Assembly: GCF_029030725.1 (NCBI RefSeq)
Contig: NZ_CP113162.1
Span: 1,920,501-1,984,500, forward strand
Direction of reading: 5' to 3'
DNA from: [Pseudomonas] carboxydohydrogena
Lineage (GTDB): Bacteria > Pseudomonadota > Alphaproteobacteria > Rhizobiales > Xanthobacteraceae
Length of the DNA stretch: 64,000 nucleotides
The notes under the pieces were generated by a model. It saw only the letters and a program-made list of their open reading frames with translations. It made no database searches and had not been told where the DNA came from. Of this stretch, positions 8,736 to 18,900 are shown one piece after another. Each line of letters starts with the position of its first letter. Positions within the stretch are counted from its first letter, which is position 1. A program made the translations under genes and the position numbers.

Positions 8736-11700
8736 TCAGATGTTCGCCCCGGCATCGCGGCTCGGCACCACGACCGAACTCGGGAACATCCTGCGGATCA
8801 GCATGTAGAAGATCGGCGTGAACAGCAGCCCGAACAGCGTGACGCCCAGCATTCCGAAGAACACCGCGACGCCGACCGCCTGACGCATCTCCGAGCCGGA
8901 GCCGGTCGAGATCACCAGCGGCAGCACGCCGAGGATGAAGGCGAACGAGGTCATCAGGATCGGCCGCAGACGCAACCGGCACGCCTCGATCACCGCATGC
9001 AGCGTGTCCTTGCCCTCGTGCTCGATGTCGCGCGCGAATTCCACGATCAGGATCGCGTTCTTCGCGGCGAGGCCGACCAGCACGACGAAACCGATCTGGG
9101 TGAGGATGTTGATGTCCTGCCCCATCAGCCGCACGCCGATGGTGGCGGCGAGCAGGCACATCGGCACGATCAGGATCACCGACAGCGGCAGCGTCCAGCT
9201 TCCGTATTGCGCGGCGAGCACCAGGAACACGAACAGCACGCAGACCGGGAATACATAAAGTCCCGCGTTCGCCGCCGTCACCTGCTGGTACGACAGGTCG
9301 GTCCACTCATAGGAAAATCCGCTCGGCAGAATATCCGATGCGAGTTTCTTCATCTCCTCGATGGCCGTGGCCGAACTGGTGCCGGGGAGCGTGTCGCCCT
9401 GCAACTCCGCCGTCGGATACAGATTGTAGCGCGCTACGCGATCCGGGCCCGAGATATTGCGGAAGTTGACCACGCTGCCCAGCAGCACCATGTCGCCGGC
9501 CGCATTGCGCGTCTTGACGCGCGCAAGATCGGTCGTTTCCCTGCGGAACGGCAGGTCAGCCTGCGCGGTGACGTGATAGGTGCGGCCCAGAATGTTGAAG
9601 TCGTTGACGTAGGTCGAGCCGAAATAGGTCTCGATCGCTTCCGTCACGTTCTGGATCGGCACGCTGAGCATTTGCGCTTTCTGCCGGTCGATATCGACAA
9701 ACACCTGCGGCGTGTCGGCGGTGAACGGCGAGAACACCGCCGTCAGGCCCGGCGCCTTTCTGGCCGCGGCGACCAGTTCCGTCGTCGCCGCGGAGAGCAA
9801 TTCCGCGCCACGCCCTTCGCGATCCTGCACGCGCATGGCGAAACCGCCGCCGGTGCCGATGCCCGGCACGGCCGGAGGCGGCACCACGATCACAAAGGCG
9901 TTCTCGATCTTCGCGAGCCGCTTGCGCAATTCGTCGGTAATCACCTGCGCGGTCAGCCCCTTATGGGCCCGCTCCTCCGGTTCGTCGAACACGGGAAACA
10001 GCGCCGCCGCGTTGCTCGCCTGTGTGCGCGTCGCACCCGACAGGCCCGCGAACGCCGGGACGCGCACCACGCCCGGAACGCCGAGCGCAATGTTCTCGAT
10101 CTGACGCACGACCGCCGTGGTCCGCGCCAGCGACGCGGCACCCGGCAACTGCACCGAGATGATGACGTAGCCGCGATCCTGCGCCGGAATGAATCCCTTC
10201 GACGTGCTCACCAGAAGCCACCCGGCGGAGCCGATCAGCACCGCATAGACCGCCAGCATCGCCGCCGAATGGCGAATGACGTACTCGGCGGTGACGGCAT
10301 AATTGTTCGACAGCCAGTCGAACCCGCGATTGAAATAGGCCGTGAAGCGTCCCCACCACCGCGCGACGATGTTCCATCTGGCGGGCGGCTTCTTCTCGTG
10401 ATGCGATTCAAGGATGAGCGAGGCCAGCGCGGGCGACAGCGTCAGCGAGCAGAAGCACGAGATCGCGGTCGCGACCGCAATCGTCACCGCGAATTGCTGG
10501 AAGAACTGCCCTGAAATGCCGCCGAGAAACGCCGTCGGCACGAACACCGCGCACAGCACCAGCGCGATGGAAACAAGCGCGCCGCCGACCTCCTGCATCG
10601 TCAGAAGCGCCGCGTCCCGCCGCGTCATGCCCGCACCGAGATGGCGCTCGACATTTTCGACGACGACGATGGCGTCGTCCACCACGATGCCGACCGCCAG
10701 CACCAGGCCGAACAGCGTCAGGTTGTTGACCGAGAATCCGAGCGCGGCCATCACCGCGAAGGTGCCGACCAGCGACACCGGAATCGCAATGATCGGGATG
10801 ATCGCCGGCCGCCATCCTTGCAGGAACACCAGTACGACGATGACGACGAGGACCATCGCCTCATAGATCGTCTTGATGAGTTCGTTCACCGACTGCGCGA
10901 TGAATTCGGTCGGATTGTAGCCGATATTGTATTCAAGCCCGGGCGGGAAATCGGCCTTCAGCCTCTCCATCTCGTTCGAGATGTTTTTCGAGGTTGCCAG
11001 CGCGTTCGACCCCGGCCGCTGCGAGACCAGAAGCGCGACCGCCGACTTGCGCAGCAGGAAGCTGTTGGTGGTATAGGACAGCGCTCCGAGTTCGATCCGC
11101 GCCACGTCGCGCAGCCGCACGGTGCGCCCGTCCGCGCCTGCCTTGATGACGATGTCCTCGAATTGCGATGCATCCTTCAGGCGGCCGGTAAAGGTCAGGC
11201 TTTCCTGAAAGGCCCTATCCGAAATCGGGGGCTCGCCGAGAATGCCGCCCGCAATTTGCAGGTTCTGCGCACGGATCGCCTTGAGCACGTCGCCCGCCGT
11301 CATGCCGAGGTTGGCGATCTTGTCCGGGTCGAGCCACAGCCGCATCGAATAGTCGCGCGCGCCGAAAATCTGGATGTCGCCGATGCCGTCGAGCCGCAGC
11401 AACTGATCGCGCACCTGCCGCAACGCATAGTTTGAAATATAAAGCTGGTCGTAGGCGTCGTTCGGCGACAGCATGAACACGACCATCAACAGGTCGGGAC
11501 TGTTCTTGCGGGTGACGACGCCGTTGCGCTGCACCTCCTCAGGCAGTTGCGGCTGCGCGATCGCGACGCGGTTCTGCACCAGCACCTGCGCCTTGTCGAG
11601 ATCGGTGCCGAGCTTGAAGGTGATGGTGATCTTCAACTGGCCGTCGGAGGTCGCCTGGCTGTACATGTACAGCATGTCCTCGACGCCGTTGATCTGCTGC

Positions 11701-11903
11701 TCGATCGGCGTCGCGACCGTGTCGGACACCGTCTGCGCCGACGCGCCCGGATATTGCGTGGTGACGACAACCGTCGGCGGCGCGACCTGCGGATACTCAG
11801 CGACAGGCAGCGTGGTATAGGCAATCGCGCCGACGATCAGCAGCACAATCGACAGCACCATCGCGAGGATGGGCTGATTGATGGAAAGACGGCCGAGGTT
11901 CAT
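8736..11903 (-). CDS. RND multidrug efflux pump, AcrB/MexB type
   Basis: A 1055-residue inner-membrane proton/drug antiporter of the HAE1 group. The N-terminal first membrane helix is followed by the porter domain. The transmembrane-4 motif VGIVVDDAIVVVEN carries the proton-relay aspartates Asp409 and Asp410, and transmembrane 10 has the partner lysine in GLAAKNAILIVEFA. Length and repeat organisation match AcrB. It overlaps its adaptor gene by 4 bp, so the two form an operon. No outer-membrane channel gene lies beside them; a shared TolC/OprM-type channel from elsewhere would be needed. Confidence 0.95.
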   Translation of the reverse strand: MNLGRLSINQPILAMVLSIVLLIVGAIAYTTLPVAEYPQVAPPTVVVTTQYPGASAQTVSDTVATPIEQQINGVEDMLYMYSQATSDGQLKITITFKLGTDLDKAQVLVQNRVAIAQPQLPEEVQRNGVVTRKNSPDLLMVVFMLSPNDAYDQLYISNYALRQVRDQLLRLDGIGDIQIFGARDYSMRLWLDPDKIANLGMTAGDVLKAIRAQNLQIAGGILGEPPISDRAFQESLTFTGRLKDASQFEDIVIKAGADGRTVRLRDVARIELGALSYTTNSFLLRKSAVALLVSQRPGSNALATSKNISNEMERLKADFPPGLEYNIGYNPTEFIAQSVNELIKTIYEAMVLVVIVVLVFLQGWRPAIIPIIAIPVSLVGTFAVMAALGFSVNNLTLFGLVLAVGIVVDDAIVVVENVERHLGAGMTRRDAALLTMQEVGGALVSIALVLCAVFVPTAFLGGISGQFFQQFAVTIAVATAISCFCSLTLSPALASLILESHHEKKPPARWNIVARWWGRFTAYFNRGFDWLSNNYAVTAEYVIRHSAAMLAVYAVLIGSAGWLLVSTSKGFIPAQDRGYVIISVQLPGAASLARTTAVVRQIENIALGVPGVVRVPAFAGLSGATRTQASNAAALFPVFDEPEERAHKGLTAQVITDELRKRLAKIENAFVIVVPPPAVPGIGTGGGFAMRVQDREGRGAELLSAATTELVAAARKAPGLTAVFSPFTADTPQVFVDIDRQKAQMLSVPIQNVTEAIETYFGSTYVNDFNILGRTYHVTAQADLPFRRETTDLARVKTRNAAGDMVLLGSVVNFRNISGPDRVARYNLYPTAELQGDTLPGTSSATAIEEMKKLASDILPSGFSYEWTDLSYQQVTAANAGLYVFPVCVLFVFLVLAAQYGSWTLPLSVILIVPMCLLAATIGVRLMGQDINILTQIGFVVLVGLAAKNAILIVEFARDIEHEGKDTLHAVIEACRLRLRPILMTSFAFILGVLPLVISTGSGSEMRQAVGVAVFFGMLGVTLFGLLFTPIFYMLIRRMFPSSVVVPSRDAGANI

Positions 11904-13105
11904 GGCTTGGCGTTGCCCTTGTCGGATTCCGGCGCATGCGGCGAGACTTTCGCGCCAATGCGCGCGCGCTGTAATCCTTCGATGATGACGTTGTCATTCG
12001 CATCCAGCCCTTCACGGATCACGCGCAACCCATCGTCGATGGGGCCGAGCACCACGGGTTTCGCGATCACCGTATCGTCGCTTTTGACGACGAACACGAT
12101 CTTTCGCGACTGGTCGGTGGCAATCGCGGTGTCCGGCAGCAGCAGCGCCTCGTAAGGCGAACTGCCGAGCACGCGAACGCGCGCGAACTGGCCGGGCAAA
12201 ATCGAAAGGTCGTGATTGTCGACCAGCGCGCGGCCGCGTAGCGTGCCGGTGCCGACATCGAGCCGGTTGTCGAGGAAGTCCATCTTGCCCATGTGCGAGG
12301 GCTTGGTTTCTCCCGCGAGCAGCACCTGTACGGGGTTCGGCGTATCGCGCGAGCTCGGGCGCTTGCCCTCGAACCAGAGTCGGGAATTCTTCAGATAGAT
12401 GGATTCGTCCATGTCGAAGTAAAGGTGAATCGGGTCCATCGACACGATCGAGGTCAGAAGCGTCGCGCCGCTTTCGCTGCCCTGCACGAGATTGCCGACA
12501 GTGACGAGATGGCGGCTGATGCGCCCGGTGATCGGCGCACGCACCTGGCTGAATTCGACATCGAGTTGCGCCCGCTTCAATGCGCCCTCGGCCTGCAACG
12601 CGGAGGCCTGCGCGGTCTGCAATTGCTGGGTGCGCTGATCGACCACCGATTGCGAAACCGCGTCGGTCTTGATCAGCGAGGTGGCGCGCTCCAGTTCGCG
12701 CCTGGCGAGTTCGACATGGGCCTTGGCGTCCTGCAACTGGCCCTGCGCCTGTTCGGCGACCGCCTGATATTGCCGGGGGTCGATCGTGTAGAGAAGGTCG
12801 CCAGCCTTGACGATGGCGCCGTCCTTGAACTCGACGCCGGTGACAAAGCCGGTGACGCGCGCACGAATCTGCACCTGCTCGACGGCATCGAAGCGCCCGC
12901 TGAATTCGTCCCAGTCCGTGACAGTTCGTTTGACGGGATGAGCGACGGTAACGGAAGGCGGTGACGCGACGGCCTGCTGGTTCTGGCTCGGGCCGCAGCC
13001 CGACAGACCGACTGCCATCAGCGGCGCAGCCATGGCGGCAAGACGCGCAATAGCGGACAGACGAGCGGAATGAAAATGAAAAGGCGTCGCGGATCGTTCA
13101 ATCAT
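11900..13105 (-). CDS. RND efflux periplasmic adaptor lipoprotein (AcrA/MexA type)
   Basis: A 401-residue membrane-fusion protein. The signal sequence ends in the lipobox LSGC, so it should be anchored by a lipid at that Cys. A barrel-sandwich/lipoyl half (VTGFVTGVEFKDG), an alpha-helical hairpin (about residues 115-180) and the second lipoyl half (VRAPITGRISRHLVTVGNLV) follow in order, then the beta-barrel and membrane-proximal domains. It sits directly upstream of the pump gene with a 4-bp overlap. The promoter must lie in the 240-bp gap to the chemotaxis gene, where a 14-bp palindrome is found. Confidence 0.93.
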   Translation of the reverse strand: MIERSATPFHFHSARLSAIARLAAMAAPLMAVGLSGCGPSQNQQAVASPPSVTVAHPVKRTVTDWDEFSGRFDAVEQVQIRARVTGFVTGVEFKDGAIVKAGDLLYTIDPRQYQAVAEQAQGQLQDAKAHVELARRELERATSLIKTDAVSQSVVDQRTQQLQTAQASALQAEGALKRAQLDVEFSQVRAPITGRISRHLVTVGNLVQGSESGATLLTSIVSMDPIHLYFDMDESIYLKNSRLWFEGKRPSSRDTPNPVQVLLAGETKPSHMGKMDFLDNRLDVGTGTLRGRALVDNHDLSILPGQFARVRVLGSSPYEALLLPDTAIATDQSRKIVFVVKSDDTVIAKPVVLGPIDDGLRVIREGLDANDNVIIEGLQRARIGAKVSPHAPESDKGNAKP

Positions 13106-13211
13106 TCAAGTCAGCCCCGAAAGAAACAACACGCATGGCCATCTGAAACGATCCAGATGCATTTTGCAATCGTGCTCAAGCCGAAGCGATCAACGACTGT
13201 GCCATGCGAGG

Positions 13212-13225
13212 CCGGCATATGCCGG
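13212..13225. promoter_or_regulatory. 14-bp perfect palindrome upstream of the RND operon
   Basis: CCGGCATATGCCGG is self-complementary and lies 107 bp upstream of the adaptor start codon. Palindromes of this kind are common operators for TetR-type efflux regulators, but no regulator gene is adjacent, so this is only a candidate site. The rest of the 13106-13347 gap shows no gene. Confidence 0.3.
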
Positions 13226-13314
13226 TCGGGGCAAGATGGTCACGCGAAGCAACTCGCGCAACCACCTCTAGCCAAAAGACCAAGACGATTCTTTTGTAAA
13301 GAAAACCAAAGGCA

Positions 13315-13332
13315 CCGGATCTTCAAATCCGG
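13315..13332 (-). terminator. Possible terminator of the chemotaxis gene
   Basis: A 6-bp stem (CCGGAT / ATCCGG) with a 6-nt loop starts 16 bp beyond the chemotaxis-gene stop. On the minus strand it is followed by a T-rich stretch (TTTGGTTTTCTTT) after four bases. The stem is short, so the call is moderate. Confidence 0.4.
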
Positions 13333-13347
13333 CACGATGGATGCGGG

Positions 13348-14589
13348 TTACGCAACGCGGACCTGTGTCAGGAATTCATCGACAGAACGGCGCAACAATC
13401 CGGCCTGCTGATCGAGCTCACGCGCCCGTGCAAGAACTTCCGCTGCCGTCGCACCGGTCGCGGCCGCGGCCTCGCCGACGCCGCCGATATGCTCGCTGAT
13501 CTCATGGGAGCCCGTGGCCGCCGCGTGAATGCTGCGGGCAATCTCGCCGGTCGCGGCGCCCTGCTTCTCAACCGCCGACGAGATTTCGCCTGCGATCTCG
13601 CTCATCTGCTTGATGGTCCCGGCAATGCCGCTGATCGCCAGAACGGCATCCGCCGTGGTGGACTGCATGTTGGTGACCTGCGCCGCGATTTCCTCGGTCG
13701 CCTTCGCCGTCTGTGTCGCGAGCGCCTTCACTTCGGAAGCGACCACGGCGAACCCCCGCCCTGCTTCGCCCGCGCGCGCCGCCTCGATGGTCGCATTGAG
13801 CGCCAGAAGATTGGTCTGTTCGGCGATGCTCTGAATGAGCTGGACCACAAGTCCGATCTTCTCGGCGCCGCCCGACAGCAATTGCACCGTGGAATTGGTT
13901 TGCTCGGCTTCGCCGACCGCCTTGCGCGCGATTTCGCTCGACTGCATCACCTGACGCGAGACCTCGGCCACCGAGGCGTTGAGTTCTTCGGCCGCGGCGG
14001 CCACGGTCTGCACGTTTTCGCGCGCATTGTCCGACGCCCGGCCCACGACCGAGGCACGCTCGCTGTTGTGGCCGGCATTCGCCGCCATCGATTCCGCCGT
14101 GGACTGCATTTGCGTCGCGGAGGTCGCGACCGCCTCGACCACCGCGTTGATGCTGGTCTCGAACCTGTCGGCGAGCGAGGCCATCGCCTCCCGCCGCTCC
14201 CCGGCCGAACGCTGCCGGGCATCGTCGTTCTGCGATTGCATCATCTGTAAATGGGCGATCCTGCCCTGCACCGTCTCAACAGCCGCCGCCAGCGCACCGA
14301 GTTCGCCACGCTGCGCGGCATAGGGAATGCCGCCGCCAACCTGCCCCGCCGAGATCGCCCGCAAGCTCTCGCCAATCGCCTGAATGGCCCGCATCGGGCC
14401 AGCTTTGACGGCCCAGAGAACGAGGCCGGTGCCGATACACATCCCGCCGATCACAACCGCCGCACTCGAGACCGACCCGGCTTCCAACGCGCTTCCCGCA
14501 TAAAAACCCAAGCCTCCGGCCAGCGCGGTCGCGATCGCGGCGACCGATCCCATTCTGGCAACAAGCGAAAACCTATCGTGAAGCGACAT
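13348..14589 (-). CDS. Methyl-accepting chemotaxis protein
   Basis: About 413 residues. Two hydrophobic segments near residues 12-60 are separated by only a short loop, so there is no sizeable periplasmic ligand domain and any signal is probably internal or membrane-borne. A HAMP-like region follows (about 64-115), then a long coiled-coil signalling domain with the conserved tip [20 protein letters not shown]. The start at 14589 is favoured because GGGGG sits five bases upstream; an ATG immediately before it (14592) is nearly equivalent. It lies alone between two RND operons; the usual che genes are not near. Confidence 0.9.
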   Translation of the reverse strand: MSLHDRFSLVARMGSVAAIATALAGGLGFYAGSALEAGSVSSAAVVIGGMCIGTGLVLWAVKAGPMRAIQAIGESLRAISAGQVGGGIPYAAQRGELGALAAAVETVQGRIAHLQMMQSQNDDARQRSAGERREAMASLADRFETSINAVVEAVATSATQMQSTAESMAANAGHNSERASVVGRASDNARENVQTVAAAAEELNASVAEVSRQVMQSSEIARKAVGEAEQTNSTVQLLSGGAEKIGLVVQLIQSIAEQTNLLALNATIEAARAGEAGRGFAVVASEVKALATQTAKATEEIAAQVTNMQSTTADAVLAISGIAGTIKQMSEIAGEISSAVEKQGAATGEIARSIHAAATGSHEISEHIGGVGEAAAATGATAAEVLARARELDQQAGLLRRSVDEFLTQVRVA

Positions 14590-14746
14590 CATGTCCCCCG
14601 GGAAAAGAATCGGATTATTCGAGCGGCAAGATAGTACCCCTCGATTGATTGTGATTCCCTTAACCAAACAAAACCGGCCCCGCGCGCGCGGCCTTCCCCA
14701 CGCCGCGCAGCGCCGGGAAAATCGCCTCTCTCAGGCCGTCTGGGCG

Positions 14747-15925
14747 CTATTGGGCGCTGGAGGTCTTCTCGCCCGGCTGCTTGCCGGCGATCCGGACGCG
14801 ATCGCCATCGACCACGCCATCGGCGGGCGTCACCACGATCCGATCCTGCGCCGCAAGCCCGGTCGCGATCTCGATCTCGCGGCCCAGATCGCGGGCTATC
14901 GTCACCTTCTTGAAACGAAGGCGATCATCGCCATCGACCGTCGCCACGCTCAAGCCGTCCCGGTTGAAAATGAGGGCGCTGGACGGGACCGTCAGCAGAT
15001 TGTTCTCGCTCGTCAGGTTCAGCGTCACATCGGCATAGGAGCCGGGCCGCAATTCGCCGCTGGCATTGTCGAGCGTCAACTGCATCCGTGAGGTGCCGGA
15101 GCCCACATCGACCGCCTGTGAGGACGATTCAACAACCGCCGGGAACGAACGCCCGACATATTCCGGCACCGAGATCGACGCCGCGCCGCCGACCTTGACG
15201 GACGCGAGGTAGCTTTGCGGCACGTTGACGTAGACGCGCAGCTTCTTGATGTCGGAGACGACGAACATCGCGGCACCCGTGCCGGTGCCGCCATTGATCA
15301 GCGCGCCGACGTCGGTGTTGCGCTCGGTCACGACACCGTCGAACGGCGCCTCGACACGCTTGTATCCTGCCAGCGCCTGCAACCGGTCGACATTCGCCTG
15401 CATCGCCTTGACCTGGGCATCCTTGCTGGACAGATCGGCGGTGCGCTCGTCGATCTCCTGCAACGACACGAAGTTGGACGCGAGCAGCGCCCGGCGGCGC
15501 TTCAGCGTGGCGGCGGAGAGTTTCGAGGCGGCCTCCGCGTTGGCGAGGTCGGCGCGGGCTTGCAGCAATTGCTGGTCGAGATCCGGCGCATCGATCTCCG
15601 CGAGCAGTTGACCGGCCTTCACCCTGGCGCCGATATCGACCTTCCAGTCTTTCAGGTAGCCGCTGACGCGCGCATAGATCGGCGCGCGGTAATAGGCTTC
15701 GAGACGGCCCGGCAAGGTCAGATTCGCGCTCGGCGCCTTGACGCCGGGTTTGGAGACGGCAACGGTCGGGATCGCCTGCGCATCGGTCCACTCGCGCAAC
15801 CGCGCATTGCCGTTCTCGCGCAGCACGATTCCCGTCACCACGGCCACCACGATCACGGCACCGGCGGCAATTCCCGCGAGGCGCAGCTTGCGCTGTGAAA
15901 TCTGGACGCGCGGTTCAGACGGCAT
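14747..15925 (-). CDS. RND efflux periplasmic adaptor (second system)
   Basis: A 392-residue membrane-fusion protein. It begins with a basic stretch and a single N-terminal membrane anchor (about residues 16-35) and has no lipobox, unlike the first adaptor. The two lipoyl halves (RVSGYLKDWKVDIGARVKAG and APFDGVVTERNTDVGALI) flank an alpha-helical hairpin, followed by beta-barrel and C-terminal domains. The start at 15925 overlaps the 3' end of the upstream pump gene by 11 bp and has GGAGA at suitable spacing inside that gene. The order pump then adaptor is the reverse of the first system. Confidence 0.92.
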   Translation of the reverse strand: MPSEPRVQISQRKLRLAGIAAGAVIVVAVVTGIVLRENGNARLREWTDAQAIPTVAVSKPGVKAPSANLTLPGRLEAYYRAPIYARVSGYLKDWKVDIGARVKAGQLLAEIDAPDLDQQLLQARADLANAEAASKLSAATLKRRRALLASNFVSLQEIDERTADLSSKDAQVKAMQANVDRLQALAGYKRVEAPFDGVVTERNTDVGALINGGTGTGAAMFVVSDIKKLRVYVNVPQSYLASVKVGGAASISVPEYVGRSFPAVVESSSQAVDVGSGTSRMQLTLDNASGELRPGSYADVTLNLTSENNLLTVPSSALIFNRDGLSVATVDGDDRLRFKKVTIARDLGREIEIATGLAAQDRIVVTPADGVVDGDRVRIAGKQPGEKTSSAQ

Positions 15926-18900
15926 GAGACATCTCCGGGGAAGCCTGCGGCTTCGCATAACGCTTGTGATGGACCATGCTGAACACCACGGGAACGAGCA
16001 TGAGGGTTGCAACGGTTGCGAATATCAGGCCGCCGATCACGGCGCGGCCAAGCGGTGCGTTCTGTTCGCCGCCCTCGCCCAGGCTCAACGCCATCGGCGT
16101 CATGCCGATGATCATGGCCAGCGCCGTCATCAGCACCGGGCGGCAACGCACGAAGCCTGCTTGCAGCGCGGCTTCGACCGGATCGCCGAGGCGATCCAGT
16201 TCCTCGCGGGCGAAGGCGATGACCAGCACGCTGTTGGCGGTGGCGACGCCCATGCACATGATCGCGCCGGTCAACGCGGGAACGGACAGCGTGGTGCCCG
16301 TGACGAACAGCATCCAGACGATGCCCGCCAATGCCGCCGGCAATGCCGTGACGATCACGAACGGATCGGACCATGACTGGAAGTTCACCACGATCAGAAG
16401 ATAGATCAGCACGATCGCGCCGATCAGGCCGAACAGCAGCCCCGAGAATGCGCTGTTCATGGTCTGCACCTGCCCGAGCAGCACCGCGGAGCTGCCTTTC
16501 GGCAAATCCTTCGCCGTCTCGTCCAGAACCTTGTGAATGTCGGCGGCGACCGCGCCAAGATCGCGGTCCTGCGGAATCGCGTAGATCTCGACCATCGGCT
16601 GGATGTCGTATTGCGTCACCACCGCGCTCGTGGCCGACCGCTTGATATCGGCGATGCCGCCGAGGATCGGCAGGCTCGTCGCGCCGACCGCGTTGATCGG
16701 CAGGGTCTCGAGCTTGTTCAGCGAGTCGATCTGGTATTGCGGCGTCTGCATCACCACGGAATACGACACGCCGTTTTCCGGATTGAGGTAATAGGTCGGC
16801 GCCACCTGCGATGAGCCTGCCAGATTGACGACGAGACTGTTGGTCACGTCCCGCTCGGTCACCCCGACATATTGCGCGCGCGTGCGATCGACATTGACCT
16901 GAAACGCGGGCGCGTTCGGCGACTGCTGGATGCGTGCATCCGCCACGCCGGGAATGCGACGGATGCGCCGCAACAGATCGTTGGCATATTTGAAATTGGC
17001 ATCGATGTTGGCGCCGCGAATTTGCAGGTCGATCGGCGCGGGCGAGCCGAAATTCAGGATCTGGCTGACGATATCGGCCGGCAGGAACGCGAACGTCACG
17101 CCGGGGAAAGCGCGCGGCAACTGCTCGCGCAGCGTCTTGACGTAGATATCCGTCGGCTGGTGGCCTTCCTTCAGCTTGATCTGGATGTCGCCATCCTGCG
17201 TCCCGATCACGCCGGTGTTGTTATAGGTCATGTTGATGCCGCTATACGGGATACCGATGTTGTCGGTCATGGTATCCAGTTCGCCCGGCGGAATGGTCTG
17301 ACGGATGACACTCTGGATGTCCGCGAGCTGATTGGCGGTCTCCTCCACCCGCGTGCCGATCTGGGTACGGACGTGAATCAGGATCTGGCCCGCATCGACG
17401 GACGGAAAGAAATTCCGGCCGAGAAACGGCACCAGCAGGAACGATAGAGCGACGAATCCGAAAAATCCCGCGACGAACACGCCGCGATGATGCAGCGCCA
17501 TTTCCAGCAGCGCGCGATAGCCGTCCCTGAACCGCTCGAAGCGCCGCTCGAAACCGCGCTGGAAACGCACCAGCGGATTGTTGCTCGGCGCGGGCGGAAT
17601 GGGATTGCCGTTCTCGTCGTGAGGATGCGGATGCAGCAGATACTTCGCCATCGTCGGCACCAGCGTGCGCGACAGGATGAACGACCAGATCATCGCGAAC
17701 ATCACCGCTTCGGCCATCGGCACGAACAGGAAGCGCGACACGCCCTCAAGGAAGAACATCGGCACGAACACGATGCAGATGCACAACAGCGACACGAACG
17801 CAGGCGTCACGATCTGCGCGGCGCCGTCGAGGATCGACGTCTCGACCTCCTTGCCCTGCTCCAGATGGTAGTTGATGTTCTCGATCGTCACCGTGGCGTC
17901 GTCGACCAGAATGCCGACCGCCAGCGCGAGACCGCCGAGCGTCATGATGTTGAGCGTCTCTCCGATCAGCGACAGACATATGATCGCACCCATCACCGAC
18001 AGCGGGATCGAGATCGCGATGATGACCGTCGAGCGCCAGCTTCCCAGAAACAGCAGGATCATGATGCTGGTCAGGATCGCGGCGAGGATGCCTTCCTTGG
18101 CGACACCCGAGATCGCGCCGCGCACGAAGATCGACTGATCGCCGACAAGACCGATCTTCAGCGTCTCCGGCAAGGTGTCCTTGATCTCGACGATCTTCTT
18201 CTTGATGCCGTCGATGATGTCGAGTGTCGAGATCGAGCCCGCCTTCAGCACCATCATCAGCACCGAGCGGTTGCCATCGACATGCACGATGTTGGTCTGC
18301 GGCGGATTGCCGTCACGCACATGGGCGACGTCGCGGACATACACCATCGCGCCGTTGACCGTCTTGATCGGCAGGTTGCCCAGTTCGTCGATCCTCAGCG
18401 GCGAGTTGTTGAGCTGGATGCTGTATTCGAACGATCCGATCTTCTGCGTACCGACCGGCGTGATCAGGTTTTGCGCCGCCAGCGCATTGGCGACATCCTG
18501 TGCCGACAGGCCAAGCGCCTGAAGCGCGGTGGCGTTGAGATCGATCTGGATCTGGCGCAGCTTGCCGCCATAGGGCCACGGGATCGCCGCGCCCGGCACC
18601 GTGACGAGCGGCGTGCGCAACTGGTTGGTGGCGAAGTCGGCAAGGTTCTGTTCGGTCAGCCCGTCGCCCGAGAGCGCCAGTTGCAGGATCGGCACGGTCG
18701 AGGCGCTGTAGTTCAGGATCAGCGGAGGCGTCGCGCCCGCGGGCAACTGCTTGAGCATGGTCTGCGCGATCGCCGTCACCTGCGCGTTGGCCGTGCGGAT
18801 ATCGACATTGGGCTGGAAGAAAATCTTGATGATGCCGATTCCGGTGTAGGAATTGGCCGAGATATGCTCGATGTCGTTGACGGTGGTGGTGAGCGCGCGC

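Noticed and set aside
8997-10514. 505-codon plus-strand frame opposite the first RND pump
   Set aside because: Antisense shadow of the pump gene; composition dominated by Arg, His and Gln.
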